A stretch of 7,060 bases of DNA from Spirosoma sp. GTDB lineage: Bacteria > Bacteroidota > Bacteroidia > Cytophagales > Spirosomataceae. The notes under the pieces are model-generated. The model was not told the DNA's origin. It saw only the letters and a list, made by a program, of their open reading frames with translations, and did no database searches. The stretch covers positions 1 to 7,060 of the forward strand of contig JANXVQ010000091.1 of the NCBI GenBank assembly GCA_025351545.1, read 5' to 3'. Shown here piece by piece: positions 1 through 6,682 of this stretch (within the stretch, counting starts at the first letter, position 1; each line of letters begins with the position of its first letter). A program made the translations under genes and the position numbers.

Positions 1-111
1 TTCGAGTATATTGAGGGATGGTATAATCGCCGACGGAAACATTCGGTGTTGAATTACCGCACGCCCAGTGAGCAGGAATCTTATTTTTACACCTTCTCAA
101 TGACCACCTAA
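1..111 (+). CDS. IS3-family transposase (OrfB), C-terminal end, partial
   Basis: The open frame from base 1 to the TAA at 109-111 encodes 36 residues. It contains the stretch FEYIEGWYNRRRKHSVLNYR followed by TPSEQE, which is the end of the DDE integrase (rve) domain typical of IS3-family OrfB. In that family this W/F-YNR-R-HS-L-Y-(S/T)P segment lies just after the catalytic glutamate helix, so the DDE residues themselves are outside the window. The visible part has no lesion, so the element may be intact to the left. The protein would cut and join DNA ends to move the element. Family assignment is firm from the motif; the subgroup cannot be told from so short a piece. Confidence 0.85.
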   Translation, partial: FEYIEGWYNRRRKHSVLNYRTPSEQESYFYTFSMTT

Positions 112-140
112 AAAATCTCCACTATACTGTTGCAAGTCCA
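1..140 (+). mobile_element. Right end of an IS3-family insertion sequence
   Basis: After the transposase stop there are 29 noncoding bases ending in TGTTGCAAGTCCA at 128-140. IS3-family ends normally finish in CA, and the inverse complement of this end begins TGGACTTGCAACA, which has the form of an IS3 terminal repeat. I therefore place the right boundary at about 140. The left end is outside the window, so neither the matching terminal repeat nor the 3-5 bp target duplication can be confirmed. The element ends about 40 bp before the start codon of the GH92 relic, where that gene's promoter would be expected. Confidence 0.65.
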
Positions 141-180
141 ATCTTCTCGTGCCAATAACGACTAAGACTTGTCCCATTAA
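141..180 (+). other. Short leader between the IS end and the GH92 relic
   Basis: Forty bases separate the presumed IS end from the ATG of the GH92 pseudogene. I see no TAnnTTTG promoter motif and no Shine-Dalgarno sequence here. The native promoter was therefore probably further upstream and is now separated by the insertion, or it has decayed. Confidence 0.4.
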
Positions 181-450
181 ATGCGCACGTCTTTACTCAT
201 GTTGGCATGTATGTTCTATGCCCTAGTCGCATCGTTTTCTCAATCGATTCAGCAGAAAATTGATCCTGTCCATTTGATTAATCCCTTGATGGGAACGGCT
301 TTTAAACCAAGCTTATCAACTGGTAACACATACCCAGCTATTACTTTACCCTGAAGAATGAATTGCTGGATGTCCCAAACAGGTAAAATGGGTGATGGAT
401 GGGCCTATACATACGACGCAGATAAACTTCGCGGGTTCAAACAAACGCGT

Positions 451-525
451 GTAGTCATTATCTTTGCTTACTCTTCAGAGCAACTTATCCACAGTGGCTC
501 AGTTTGCATTGGCCCACCCGGCCCA
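451..525 (+). other. Unassigned stretch inside the GH92 relic
   Basis: After the conserved FKQT block (436-447) a GH92 protein should continue with roughly QPSPWINDYGQ and then YSIM. The YSIM codons appear only at 688. Of the 237 bases between, 150 belong to the inverted-repeat element plus one copy of its flanking repeat. The remaining 87 bases exceed the expected 33 or so and do not translate to the expected residues in any frame I tried. This is either another small insertion or heavily scrambled native sequence. I do not recognise its origin. Confidence 0.5.
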
Positions 526-681
526 GGAACATGGTTCAGCGTCACTTTAGGTGAATCGTCCAATTGTTTAGAGGGTGCTCAAATCCAGAACCTCGTCTAA
601 TCAGCCGTTTCTGTTAACTAGCCAATTTGTGTATTCGTAAAGTATAATGGTTTCACCTAAATTGACGCTGAACCAGGAACA
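526..681. mobile_element. MITE-like element: 24-bp terminal inverted repeats, 6-bp flanking direct repeat
   Basis: The left arm at 532-555 begins TGGTTCAGCGTCA and the right arm at 652-675 ends TGACGCTGAACCA. They are inverse complements over 24 bases with one mismatch. Immediately outside the arms lies GGAACA at 526-531 and again at 676-681, which looks like a target-site duplication. The element itself is 144 bp with a 96-bp AT-rich core and no coding capacity of note. Small size, terminal inverted repeats, flanking direct repeats and lack of a transposase are what define non-autonomous miniature elements. Removing the element with one flanking copy takes out 150 bp, a multiple of three. 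The IS family that could move it is not identified; the arms do not resemble the IS3-type end at 128-140. Confidence 0.6.
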
Positions 682-1143
682 TCGGTATACTCAATTATGC
701 CTATTACTGGTAAATTACGATTCAACGAAGATTAACGCGCTAGCTGGTTCTCACATAAATCGGAAGTTGCCAGGCCTTATTACTATAAAGTCTATCTGGC
801 CGATCACGACGTAACAACTGAAATTAGCCCGATTGAGCGAGCGGCTGCCCTACGGTTTACATTTCCACAAACAGAAGAGGCCTATGTCGTAATTGATGCC
901 CTTGACAAGGGTTCATACGTAAAAATCATCTCCAGGGAAAATAAAATCATTGGTTACACAACTAAAAATAGCGGAGGTGTACCCTATAATTTTAAAAACT
1001 ACTTCGTTATTCAATTTAATAAACCGTTCGCTAATACCGCGGTATGGCATGGAAAACAATTGGAAGCGAAAGAAGTAGAACTGAAAGCTGATCATGTGGG
1101 GGCTGTGGTTGGCTTTAAAACCCGCAAAGGCGAACAGGTATAT

Positions 1144-1152
1144 GCGCGCGCG
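1144..1152 (+). repeat. GC dinucleotide tract at a frameshift
   Basis: The tract GCGCGCGCG lies exactly where the GH92 reading changes from frame 1 to frame 2. Related proteins read about (V)-(Y/N)-A-R-(V/I)-A-S-S-F here, which would need only GCGCG before TGTA. Four extra bases (two dinucleotides), or loss of two from a longer tract, explain the shift. Replication slippage is the likely cause. Confidence 0.6.
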
Positions 1153-2683
1153 TGTAGCCTCATCGTTCATAAGTGCTGAACAAGCGGAACGAAACTTGAA
1201 TGAAATCGGAAATGACTCATTTGATACCGTTAAGGAAAAAGCTAAAGCTGTCTGGAATAAAGAACTCAATCGAGTAACTGCCGAGGGTGGGACAGATGAT
1301 CAACTTCGGACGTTTTATTCGTGTCTTTATCGGACAATGCTTTTCCCCCGTAAATTCTACGAGCTGGATACCAATCAGAAAATCGTGCATTACAGCCCAT
1401 ATAACGGACAGGTGTTACCCGGTGTTCACCGATAATGGGTTTTGGGATACGTTTCGGGCTGCTTTTCCGCTCTTTAATCTACTTCAATCAACCCTGAATA
1501 CTCATATCATGGAGGGTTTGGTAAACGCCTATAAAGAGAGTGGATTTCTGCCCGAATGGGCCAGTCCAGGGCATCGGGACTGTATGATCGGGTCTAATTC
1601 GGCGTCTATTATTGCTGATGCCTATTTGAAAGGAGTTCGGACGGGCTACAATATTAATACGCTTTACGAAGCCATTCTGAAAAATACGGAGACCGAAGGT
1701 CCTTTTAGCTCAGTTGGCCGTAAAGGCGCTACTTATTATAACCGGTTGGGTTATGTGCCCTATGATGTAAAAATTAATGAAAATGCTGCCCGAACACTGG
1801 AGTATGCGTACGACGACTTTACAATTTATCAGTTGGCAAAAGAATTAAAACGGCCACAGGAAGAAATAGATCGCTTTGCCAAACGGTCCCAAAACTATTG
1901 TAATCTCTTCGATCCGACTACGAAACTGATGCGAGGGAAAAATGAAAATGGGACCTTTCAGGCCTTGTCTAATCCCTATAAATGGGGAGATGCTTTTACC
2001 GAAGGTAATAGCTGGCACTCTGGTCTGTTTTTCATGACGTACAAGGCTTAACCGATCTAATGGGTGGCCGTCGTGAATTTGTAAAAATGCCGGACTCTGT
2101 TTTCGTTGTGCCGCCCGTTTTCGATGATTCCTATTACGGCTCTGTGATTCATGAGATTAGCGAAATGCAGATCATGAATATGGGTAATTATGCGCATGGC
2201 AACCAGCCCATTCAGCACATGATTTATCTATATAATTATGCAGGACAACCCTGGAAAACGCAGTACTGGGCTCGGGAAGTCATGAATGGACTCTATCAGC
2301 CTACCCCTGATGGCTACTGTGGCGACGAAGACAATGGACAAACATCTGCCTGGTAGTGTTCTCTGCAATGGGTTTTTACCCCGTTTGTCCAGGTACAGAT
2401 CAATACGTATTAGGAGCTCCGCTATTCAAAAAGGTAACGGTTAAGCTGGAAAATGGAAAGACACTGACTATAAATGCTCCCGCTAATAGCGCGCAAAATC
2501 GATACATTGGAGCATTAAGTGTAAATGGAAAGGTATATAATTCCACTTGGTTAAGTCATAAAGAATTGCTGACGGGGGCGCGGCTTGATTTCCAAATGAC
2601 AGATAAGGCAAATACACTGCGAGGTACAAGTATGGGCGATGCTCCCTACTCGTTTTCATCGGCTAAGAAATAAACAGCGCAAT

Positions 2684-3235
2684 CTATAAACTTTCCCAAA
2701 ACTCGCTTATCATTTTCAATACTTCATCTACTGAATCTGCCACAAGCAATAAAGTACGATTTTCAGCTTTAAGGAATCCGTCGGCAACCATGCGGTCGAG
2801 TTGCTGAAGCATGAGATCGTAGTAGCCGTTTGTATTGACAATGGCGATGGGACCGTCATAAAGTTTAAGCTGGCGCCAGGCCAGAATCTCGAATAACTCA
2901 TCCAGTGTTCCGTAGCCGCCCGGCAAGGCAATTACCCCTTTGGCTAATTGTACCATTTTAAACTTCCGCTCATGCATGGTTTCTACAAAATGCAGTTCGG
3001 TAAGCGTAGTGTGAGCCACTTCAAGATCGGCCAGAAAGTTGGGAATTACGCCCGTCACTTCACCTCCATTTTGCAATACAGCATTAGCTACATTGCCCAT
3101 CAAACCAAAACCGCCCCCTCCATAAATAAGACGAATGCCATTTGCCGCCATTTTTTCGCCGAGTTCAACGGCTACTTCATTATGTATCGGGTTGACGCCG
3201 AGACTCGATGCACAGTAAACGACAATGCTTTGCAT
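2684..3235 (-). CDS. LOG-family nucleotide phosphoribohydrolase (TIGR00730 type)
   Basis: This complete 183-residue protein has the usual length for the LOG (Lonely Guy) family. It shows the Rossmann-like nucleotide-binding loop LIYGGGGFGLMG at 36-47, the MHERK segment at 87-91 with the catalytic arginine R90, and the hallmark PGGYGTLDE at 105-113 with the catalytic glutamate E113. Characterised members split cytokinin or adenosine 5'-monophosphates into free base and ribose 5-phosphate; in bacteria the true substrate is often just AMP-like nucleotides. It is expected to be cytoplasmic. The gene ends 10 bp from the end of the convergent GH92 relic with no terminator hairpin visible between them. 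Its ATG lies 34 bp behind the stop of mpl, so it is probably the second gene of an mpl operon. No Shine-Dalgarno sequence is evident. The exact physiological substrate cannot be told from sequence. Confidence 0.9.
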   Translation of the reverse strand: MQSIVVYCASSLGVNPIHNEVAVELGEKMAANGIRLIYGGGGFGLMGNVANAVLQNGGEVTGVIPNFLADLEVAHTTLTELHFVETMHERKFKMVQLAKGVIALPGGYGTLDELFEILAWRQLKLYDGPIAIVNTNGYYDLMLQQLDRMVADGFLKAENRTLLLVADSVDEVLKMISEFWESL

Positions 3236-3269
3236 AAATTAAGTAATTCAGGAAATGGACGGAAGTGTG

Positions 3270-4616
3270 TTATAATTTATCGGCCAGCGCTTTCAAATCT
3301 AACCCACCAAACTGACCGGAACTCATCAGTAGAAAAACATCGGTATCTCCCCGTTGCTGACCAAGGTAGGCTTGCAGTTCTTGTGGGTCGCAAAAAAACT
3401 GTGTATCAGATCTGTCGAAAGCCGTAACAAGGTCATTTGCCGTAATTGTGTTCGAGACGTTTGCGTCAACATAGACAATAGCTTGGTCGGCAGCATCTAA
3501 TGTGCCTTTATACTGCTCCAAAAATGCTTTATTTAAACTGCTGAACGTGTAAAGCTCCACAACAGCGATTAACGTCTGGTGGGGATGCTGTTGCTTTACG
3601 GCCATTGTAGTGGCTTCAACTTTGGCTGGTGAATGAGCGAAGTCTCGGTATAAAATTCGTTTACCAACCTTCGCAATTTTCTCCAGCCGCATGGCCACGC
3701 TCTTAAACGTCGGAATGGCTTCATAAAACTGCTCTTCGGTGATGCCAATGTGGTCGCATACTGTCATGGCTCCGGCAATATTTTTCAGATTATGCTGGCC
3801 AAATATATTCACGGGCACTCTCATGCCGTTTTTTGTCAATAAAATTGTCTGACCATCAATGATAGTGCTTGCGTGAGCTACGTAAGGAATCTTTGTAATA
3901 TCAGCGCGATCTTTCTGGCCAATTACATCGAGCATATCGTCAGACTCATCGAAGATCAGAATGCCCGCTTTCGGCATGGCTTCGGCCAGCAATTCAAAAG
4001 CGTTGACATATTCGTCCCAGGTTGGGTAAATATTTACATGATCCCAGGCAATGCCGCTTATGAGGGCAATGTGGGGTTGATAATGTAAAAACTTTGGCCG
4101 GGAATCAATTGGGGAGGATGGATATTCATCGCCCTCAAGAATAATAATCGGCGCATCGGAAGTTAATTGAGCCATTGTCTCAAAACCATCGACTGGTTCA
4201 CCAACCAGGTAGTCAAATTTGCGGTTATGGTATTTCAGAACATGCAGAATCATGGCTGTAATGGTCGTTTTACCATGACTGCCGGCAATGACCACCCGTT
4301 GCTTCTGCTGGCTCTGCTGATACATAAATTCGGGGTAGGAATAAATGGTCAGTCCCAATTCCAACGCTTTTACGATTTCCGGGTTGTCTTTATGAGCGTG
4401 CATCCCAACAATGATTGCACTTAAATCAGGTTGGATTTTCTCCGGAAACCAGCCCACTTCGGTGGGTAGTAAGCCGTGCTTTTGCAAACGTGTTCGCGAT
4501 GGTTCGCAGATTTCGTCATCGGAGCCAGTAATAATATAGCCTTGCTGGTGAAGCGCCAGAGCGAGATTGTGCATGGCACTGCCGCCAATGGAAATGAAGT
4601 GGATAGCCTGAGACAT
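3270..4616 (-). CDS. mpl: UDP-N-acetylmuramate:L-alanyl-gamma-D-glutamyl-meso-diaminopimelate ligase
   Basis: This 448-residue Mur ligase family protein is close in length to the well-studied Mpl of about 457 residues. The N-terminal Rossmann-type domain carries ISIGGSAMHNLA near residues 9-20. The central ATP-binding domain has the P-loop AGSHGKTT at 111-118, EGDEYPSS at 161-168 and SGIAWDHVN at 187-195. FGQHNLKNIAGA at 272-283 and RDFAHSPAKV at 324-333 mark the passage into the C-terminal domain. The DEYPSS and AHSP segments, with the loss of the usual AHHP of MurC, point to Mpl rather than MurC. Mpl attaches recycled tripeptide to UDP-MurNAc in the cytoplasm using ATP, which returns cell-wall fragments to peptidoglycan synthesis. 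It is divergent from the arginine decarboxylase gene and probably co-transcribed with the LOG gene. Confidence 0.92.
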   Translation of the reverse strand: MSQAIHFISIGGSAMHNLALALHQQGYIITGSDDEICEPSRTRLQKHGLLPTEVGWFPEKIQPDLSAIIVGMHAHKDNPEIVKALELGLTIYSYPEFMYQQSQQKQRVVIAGSHGKTTITAMILHVLKYHNRKFDYLVGEPVDGFETMAQLTSDAPIIILEGDEYPSSPIDSRPKFLHYQPHIALISGIAWDHVNIYPTWDEYVNAFELLAEAMPKAGILIFDESDDMLDVIGQKDRADITKIPYVAHASTIIDGQTILLTKNGMRVPVNIFGQHNLKNIAGAMTVCDHIGITEEQFYEAIPTFKSVAMRLEKIAKVGKRILYRDFAHSPAKVEATTMAVKQQHPHQTLIAVVELYTFSSLNKAFLEQYKGTLDAADQAIVYVDANVSNTITANDLVTAFDRSDTQFFCDPQELQAYLGQQRGDTDVFLLMSSGQFGGLDLKALADKL

Positions 4617-4893
4617 TCGGTAAAATCAATCAGTGTCGAGCAACAAAAGTAGACGTTCTTTTTGGTTTGAAGAAAGAAGATAATACTTCCGATAGAGAAC
4701 TATGTTTCGGTACTATTAAATTTCCACCATTTCCGAATCAAACGCCCTGGTTTTTCGTTGACTATCGTGCGTGTAGGCTTTACTTGGAAAGCCCGATTTT
4801 CGGAGCCAAATTCGCGCCTATTTTTTTTGAACACAAACCGAAACGGCCGGTACGCCGGAGCGGGACCGCCCACTTTATGAGTCGAATGTAGGG
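4617..4893. other. Divergent intergenic region, mpl / arginine decarboxylase
   Basis: This 277-bp spacer must hold the promoters of both divergent genes. The mpl side has a clear -7 box at 4644-4651. On the + strand I find only imperfect boxes, such as TATGTTTC at 4701-4708, without a properly spaced partner. A run of eight T at about 4821-4828 and a GC-rich stretch at about 4845-4870 precede the decarboxylase start. Short open frames occur on both strands here, but they have no recognisable protein character and I treat them as noncoding. No riboswitch is recognised. Confidence 0.5.
4644..4651 (-). promoter_or_regulatory. Bacteroidetes-type -7 box for mpl
   Basis: Read on the - strand these bases are TACTTTTG, a perfect match to the Bacteroidetes -7 consensus TAnnTTTG. 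The box lies 27 bases before the mpl ATG, which would give a leader of roughly 20 bases. I do not see a good TTG or TTTG -33 element 17-23 bases further upstream, so the call rests on the -7 box and its position. Confidence 0.5.
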
Positions 4894-6378
4894 ATGAAGA
4901 CATACTATGACCTGATTGACCAGACATTTGAGTTCCCCACGCGGGAATTCAATGTCGAGAACAATGAACTGATGTTCAATAATGTCCCATTGATGGACAT
5001 TGTCAAGGAGTACGGTACGCCCTTGAAACTAACGTATTTACCGAAAATAACAGAACATATTGAACATGCGAAACTGCTGTTCAAAAATGCGCTCAAGCGG
5101 TACAATTACAAGGGTACTTACACGTATTGCTACTGTACCAAGTCATCCCATTTTAAGTTTGTACTCGACGAAGTACTTAAAAACAATGTACACCTTGAAA
5201 CGTCATCAGCGTATGACATTCAGATTTTCAGGGAGTTGTATAAATCGGGTAAGGTAAATAAGAGCACATACATTATTTGTAACGGCTATAAACGCCCGCT
5301 TTATACCCAATATATTAGTGAACTGCTTAACGAAGGCTTCACGAATTGCATTCCGGTTCTTGACAATCTGAAGGAAATTGAAGCGTATGAAAATACGGTA
5401 ACTGCCGAAACGGTAAACTTTGGGCTTCGTATTGCCACCGATGAAGAGCCTAACTTTGAGTTCTATACCTCTCGTTTAGGTATTCGCTATAGCGATGTGA
5501 ATGAGTTGTATCGCAGCAAAATCCAGCCAAATGAGAGGTTTAAGCTAAAAATGCTGCACTTCTTCATCAATACGGGCATTAAAGACAGCGCGTATTACTG
5601 GAGTGAATTGAGCCGGTTCATGTACAAATACTGTGAACTGCGAAAAATCTGCCCTGACCTCGATTCAATTGATATTGGAGGAGGTATGCCGATTCAAACG
5701 TCGTTCCAGTTTACGTACGATTATCAGGCCATGATCGACCAGATTGTGGAAAGCATTCAGTGGATTTGCAATAAGAGCAATGTGCCGGTACCGCATATTT
5801 TCACTGAGTTTGGGTCGTATACCGTAGGCGAGAGTGGTGCCGTGATCTATAAAGTTATTGATCAGAAATTGCAGAATGATAAGGAGTTATGGTATATGAT
5901 CGACGGTTCGTTCATTACACAACTACCCGATTCGTGGGGCCTGGGACAGAAATATATTATGCTGTCGGTCAACAATTGGGAGAATCCATATCAGAAAGTT
6001 AATCTCGGTGGCCTAACCTGCGATTCACACGATTTTTATAACACCGAGGCCCACAGTGCCGATTTATACCTACCGATTTTCGATCAGGATACCGAAGATC
6101 AGTATATTGGTCTATTTCATACCGGTGCCTATCAGGAATCGCTGGGAGGCTATGGAGGTATTCAACACTGCCTGATTCCAGCTCCGCAACACGTTATTGT
6201 CGATAAGGACGAAGACGGAAATCTGCGAACCAGATTGTTCGCTCCAGAGCAAAATAGCGAGGTGATGCTCAAAATTTTGGGCTATGGTGATGCTGAACCG
6301 GGCATGACCGAACTTGAGGCAACGGAAGCTGCCGACGAACGTGAAGAGGAAGCGGAATTAATTAAGGAAGAGGATTAG
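4894..6378 (+). CDS. speA: Arginine decarboxylase, PLP-dependent, short Bacteroidetes type
   Basis: The 494-residue protein has the alanine-racemase-like fold of group IV decarboxylases. The PLP-binding barrel shows YCTKSSHF with the probable Schiff-base lysine K83, the phosphate loop IDIGGGMP at 259-266 and EFGSYTVGESG at 305-315. The C-terminal beta domain shows GLTCDSHD at 373-380 with catalytic C376, and HTGAYQ at 409-414. It should convert arginine to agmatine plus CO2, the first step to putrescine and spermidine. It is shorter than the E. coli enzyme (about 658 residues) and matches the form common in Bacteroidetes. From residue 466 on there is a tail with 14 acidic residues in 29. The ATG is the first possible start after the in-frame stop at 4828-4830; only GTAGGG precedes it, so there is no properly spaced ribosome site. 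Substrate choice over ornithine or diaminopimelate is inferred from family likeness. Confidence 0.88.
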   Translation: MKTYYDLIDQTFEFPTREFNVENNELMFNNVPLMDIVKEYGTPLKLTYLPKITEHIEHAKLLFKNALKRYNYKGTYTYCYCTKSSHFKFVLDEVLKNNVHLETSSAYDIQIFRELYKSGKVNKSTYIICNGYKRPLYTQYISELLNEGFTNCIPVLDNLKEIEAYENTVTAETVNFGLRIATDEEPNFEFYTSRLGIRYSDVNELYRSKIQPNERFKLKMLHFFINTGIKDSAYYWSELSRFMYKYCELRKICPDLDSIDIGGGMPIQTSFQFTYDYQAMIDQIVESIQWICNKSNVPVPHIFTEFGSYTVGESGAVIYKVIDQKLQNDKELWYMIDGSFITQLPDSWGLGQKYIMLSVNNWENPYQKVNLGGLTCDSHDFYNTEAHSADLYLPIFDQDTEDQYIGLFHTGAYQESLGGYGGIQHCLIPAPQHVIVDKDEDGNLRTRLFAPEQNSEVMLKILGYGDAEPGMTELEATEAADEREEEAELIKEED

Positions 6379-6491
6379 TTTTCCGCTGTAACCTAACGAA
6401 AAGGCCAACAAAAAAAGAACAATCGTATAGTTTTTGGCACTATATTCGTTTATCAATCTGAAGGTTAGAGCTAAAACGGGACTGTATATTC
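6379..6491. other. Intergenic region before the small lipoprotein gene, with a small dyad
   Basis: The spacer between the decarboxylase and the lipoprotein is AT-rich. It contains a perfect 6-bp dyad, TATAGT at 6426-6431 and ACTATA at 6439-6444, separated by seven bases. It also has an imperfect -7 box, TATATTCG, at 6441-6448. The dyad could be an operator or part of a promoter, but six AT-rich base pairs can occur by chance. No GC-rich terminator stem followed by T residues is visible after the decarboxylase, so read-through into the lipoprotein gene is possible. Confidence 0.25.
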
Positions 6492-6617
6492 ATGAAAAAA
6501 TTACTGATTTTTGGGGTTGTACTAGCGACGTTATCGCTTGGGTCGTGTGCCCGTAGGGCAAATTGCCCCGCGTACGGAAGTGTGCAAAAACCTGCATCGG
6601 GTCAGGTTCGGGCGTAG
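6492..6617 (+). CDS. Small lipoprotein, 41 residues, unknown function
   Basis: An ATG at 6492 opens a 41-codon frame ending in TAG at 6615-6617. The product begins MKKLLIFGVVLATLSLGSC, which is a lipoprotein signal peptide: two lysines, a hydrophobic core of about 14 residues and a lipobox LGSC with the acylated cysteine at position 19. The mature part is only 23 residues, basic, with no acidic residue and one further cysteine in the segment ANCPAYGSV. It would be anchored by lipid in the inner or outer membrane. I do not assign a function. A real gene is supported by the clean signal peptide, the same strand as the decarboxylase and the terminator starting 20 bp after its stop. Transcription could come from its own promoter or by read-through. 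Confidence 0.75.
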   Translation: MKKLLIFGVVLATLSLGSCARRANCPAYGSVQKPASGQVRA

Positions 6618-6636
6618 AGAAAGAATCCGGATTACT

Positions 6637-6677
6637 AAAATACCTCCAGTCTTTTCATAAAGATATGGAGGTATTTT
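6637..6677. terminator. Bidirectional hairpin terminator
   Basis: AAAATACCTCCA at 6637-6648 and TGGAGGTATTTT at 6666-6677 are perfect inverse complements (12 bp). The 17-base loop can pair further through CTTT and AAAG. A-rich left and T-rich right flanks give a U-tract in either direction. It lies between the convergent lipoprotein and HAD genes, 20 bp and 6 bp from their stops, so it can serve both. Confidence 0.85.
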
Positions 6678-6682
6678 CTATT

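Larger units (their letters stand above)
181..2673 (+). pseudogene. Decayed GH92 alpha-1,2-mannosidase
   Basis: Intact relatives are secreted or periplasmic exo-alpha-mannosidases of about 750 residues that trim mannose from glycans using calcium. The relic starts with a signal-peptide-like MRTSLLMLACMFYALVASFS and then shows family blocks in order: NTYPAI, QTGKMGDGWAYTYDADK, GSYVKII, NKIIGYTTKNSGGVP, TFYSCLYR, LFPRKFYELD, GFLPEWASPGHRDCM, KINENAARTLEYAYDDF, GDAFTEGNSWH, NMGNYAHGNQPIQHMIYLY, GYCGDEDNGQTSAW and GFYPVCPGTDQYV. The presumed general acid Glu (2001-2003) and base Asp pair (2324-2326, 2330-2332) survive. Lesions: TGA 352-354 replaces the Trp of the LPWGMN block; TAA at 733-735; a foreign stretch at about 451-687; a frameshift in a GC tract at 1144-1152; a 5-base loss near 1424; a 4-base loss near 2020; a 1-base loss at 2355. 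Frames run 1, 2, 3, 2, 1. The fragments cannot make an active enzyme. Confidence 0.95.

Noticed and set aside
485..493. TTATCCACA, a perfect DnaA box
   Set aside because: It is a single site inside a pseudogene, with no cluster of boxes, no AT-rich unwinding region and no origin-linked genes. A similar single-mismatch site at 6964-6972 is within the HAD gene. Both fit chance.
358..600. 80-codon open frame as an independent small gene
   Set aside because: Its first 30 codons are the GH92 block GKMGDGWAYTYDADK after the in-frame TGA at 352-354; the rest is foreign or scrambled sequence. It is a fragment of the relic.
451..690. Region coding for a separate repeat protein, because both inverted arms read WFSV-LGE in opposite directions
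   Set aside because: The shared peptide is an automatic result of two inverted copies of nearly the same DNA. The frames soon hit stops and show no domain.
913..1269. 118-codon frame on the - strand
   Set aside because: It lies opposite clear GH92 coding similarity and has no recognisable protein features; it is a shadow frame.
2948..3427. 159-codon + strand frame across the LOG and mpl genes
   Set aside because: It is antisense to two well-supported proteins and has no domain character.
4667..4927. Overlapping 74- and 75-codon frames on both strands between mpl and the decarboxylase
   Set aside because: They overlap each other and carry no recognisable motif, signal peptide or ribosome site. 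They occupy the spot where two divergent promoters must lie.
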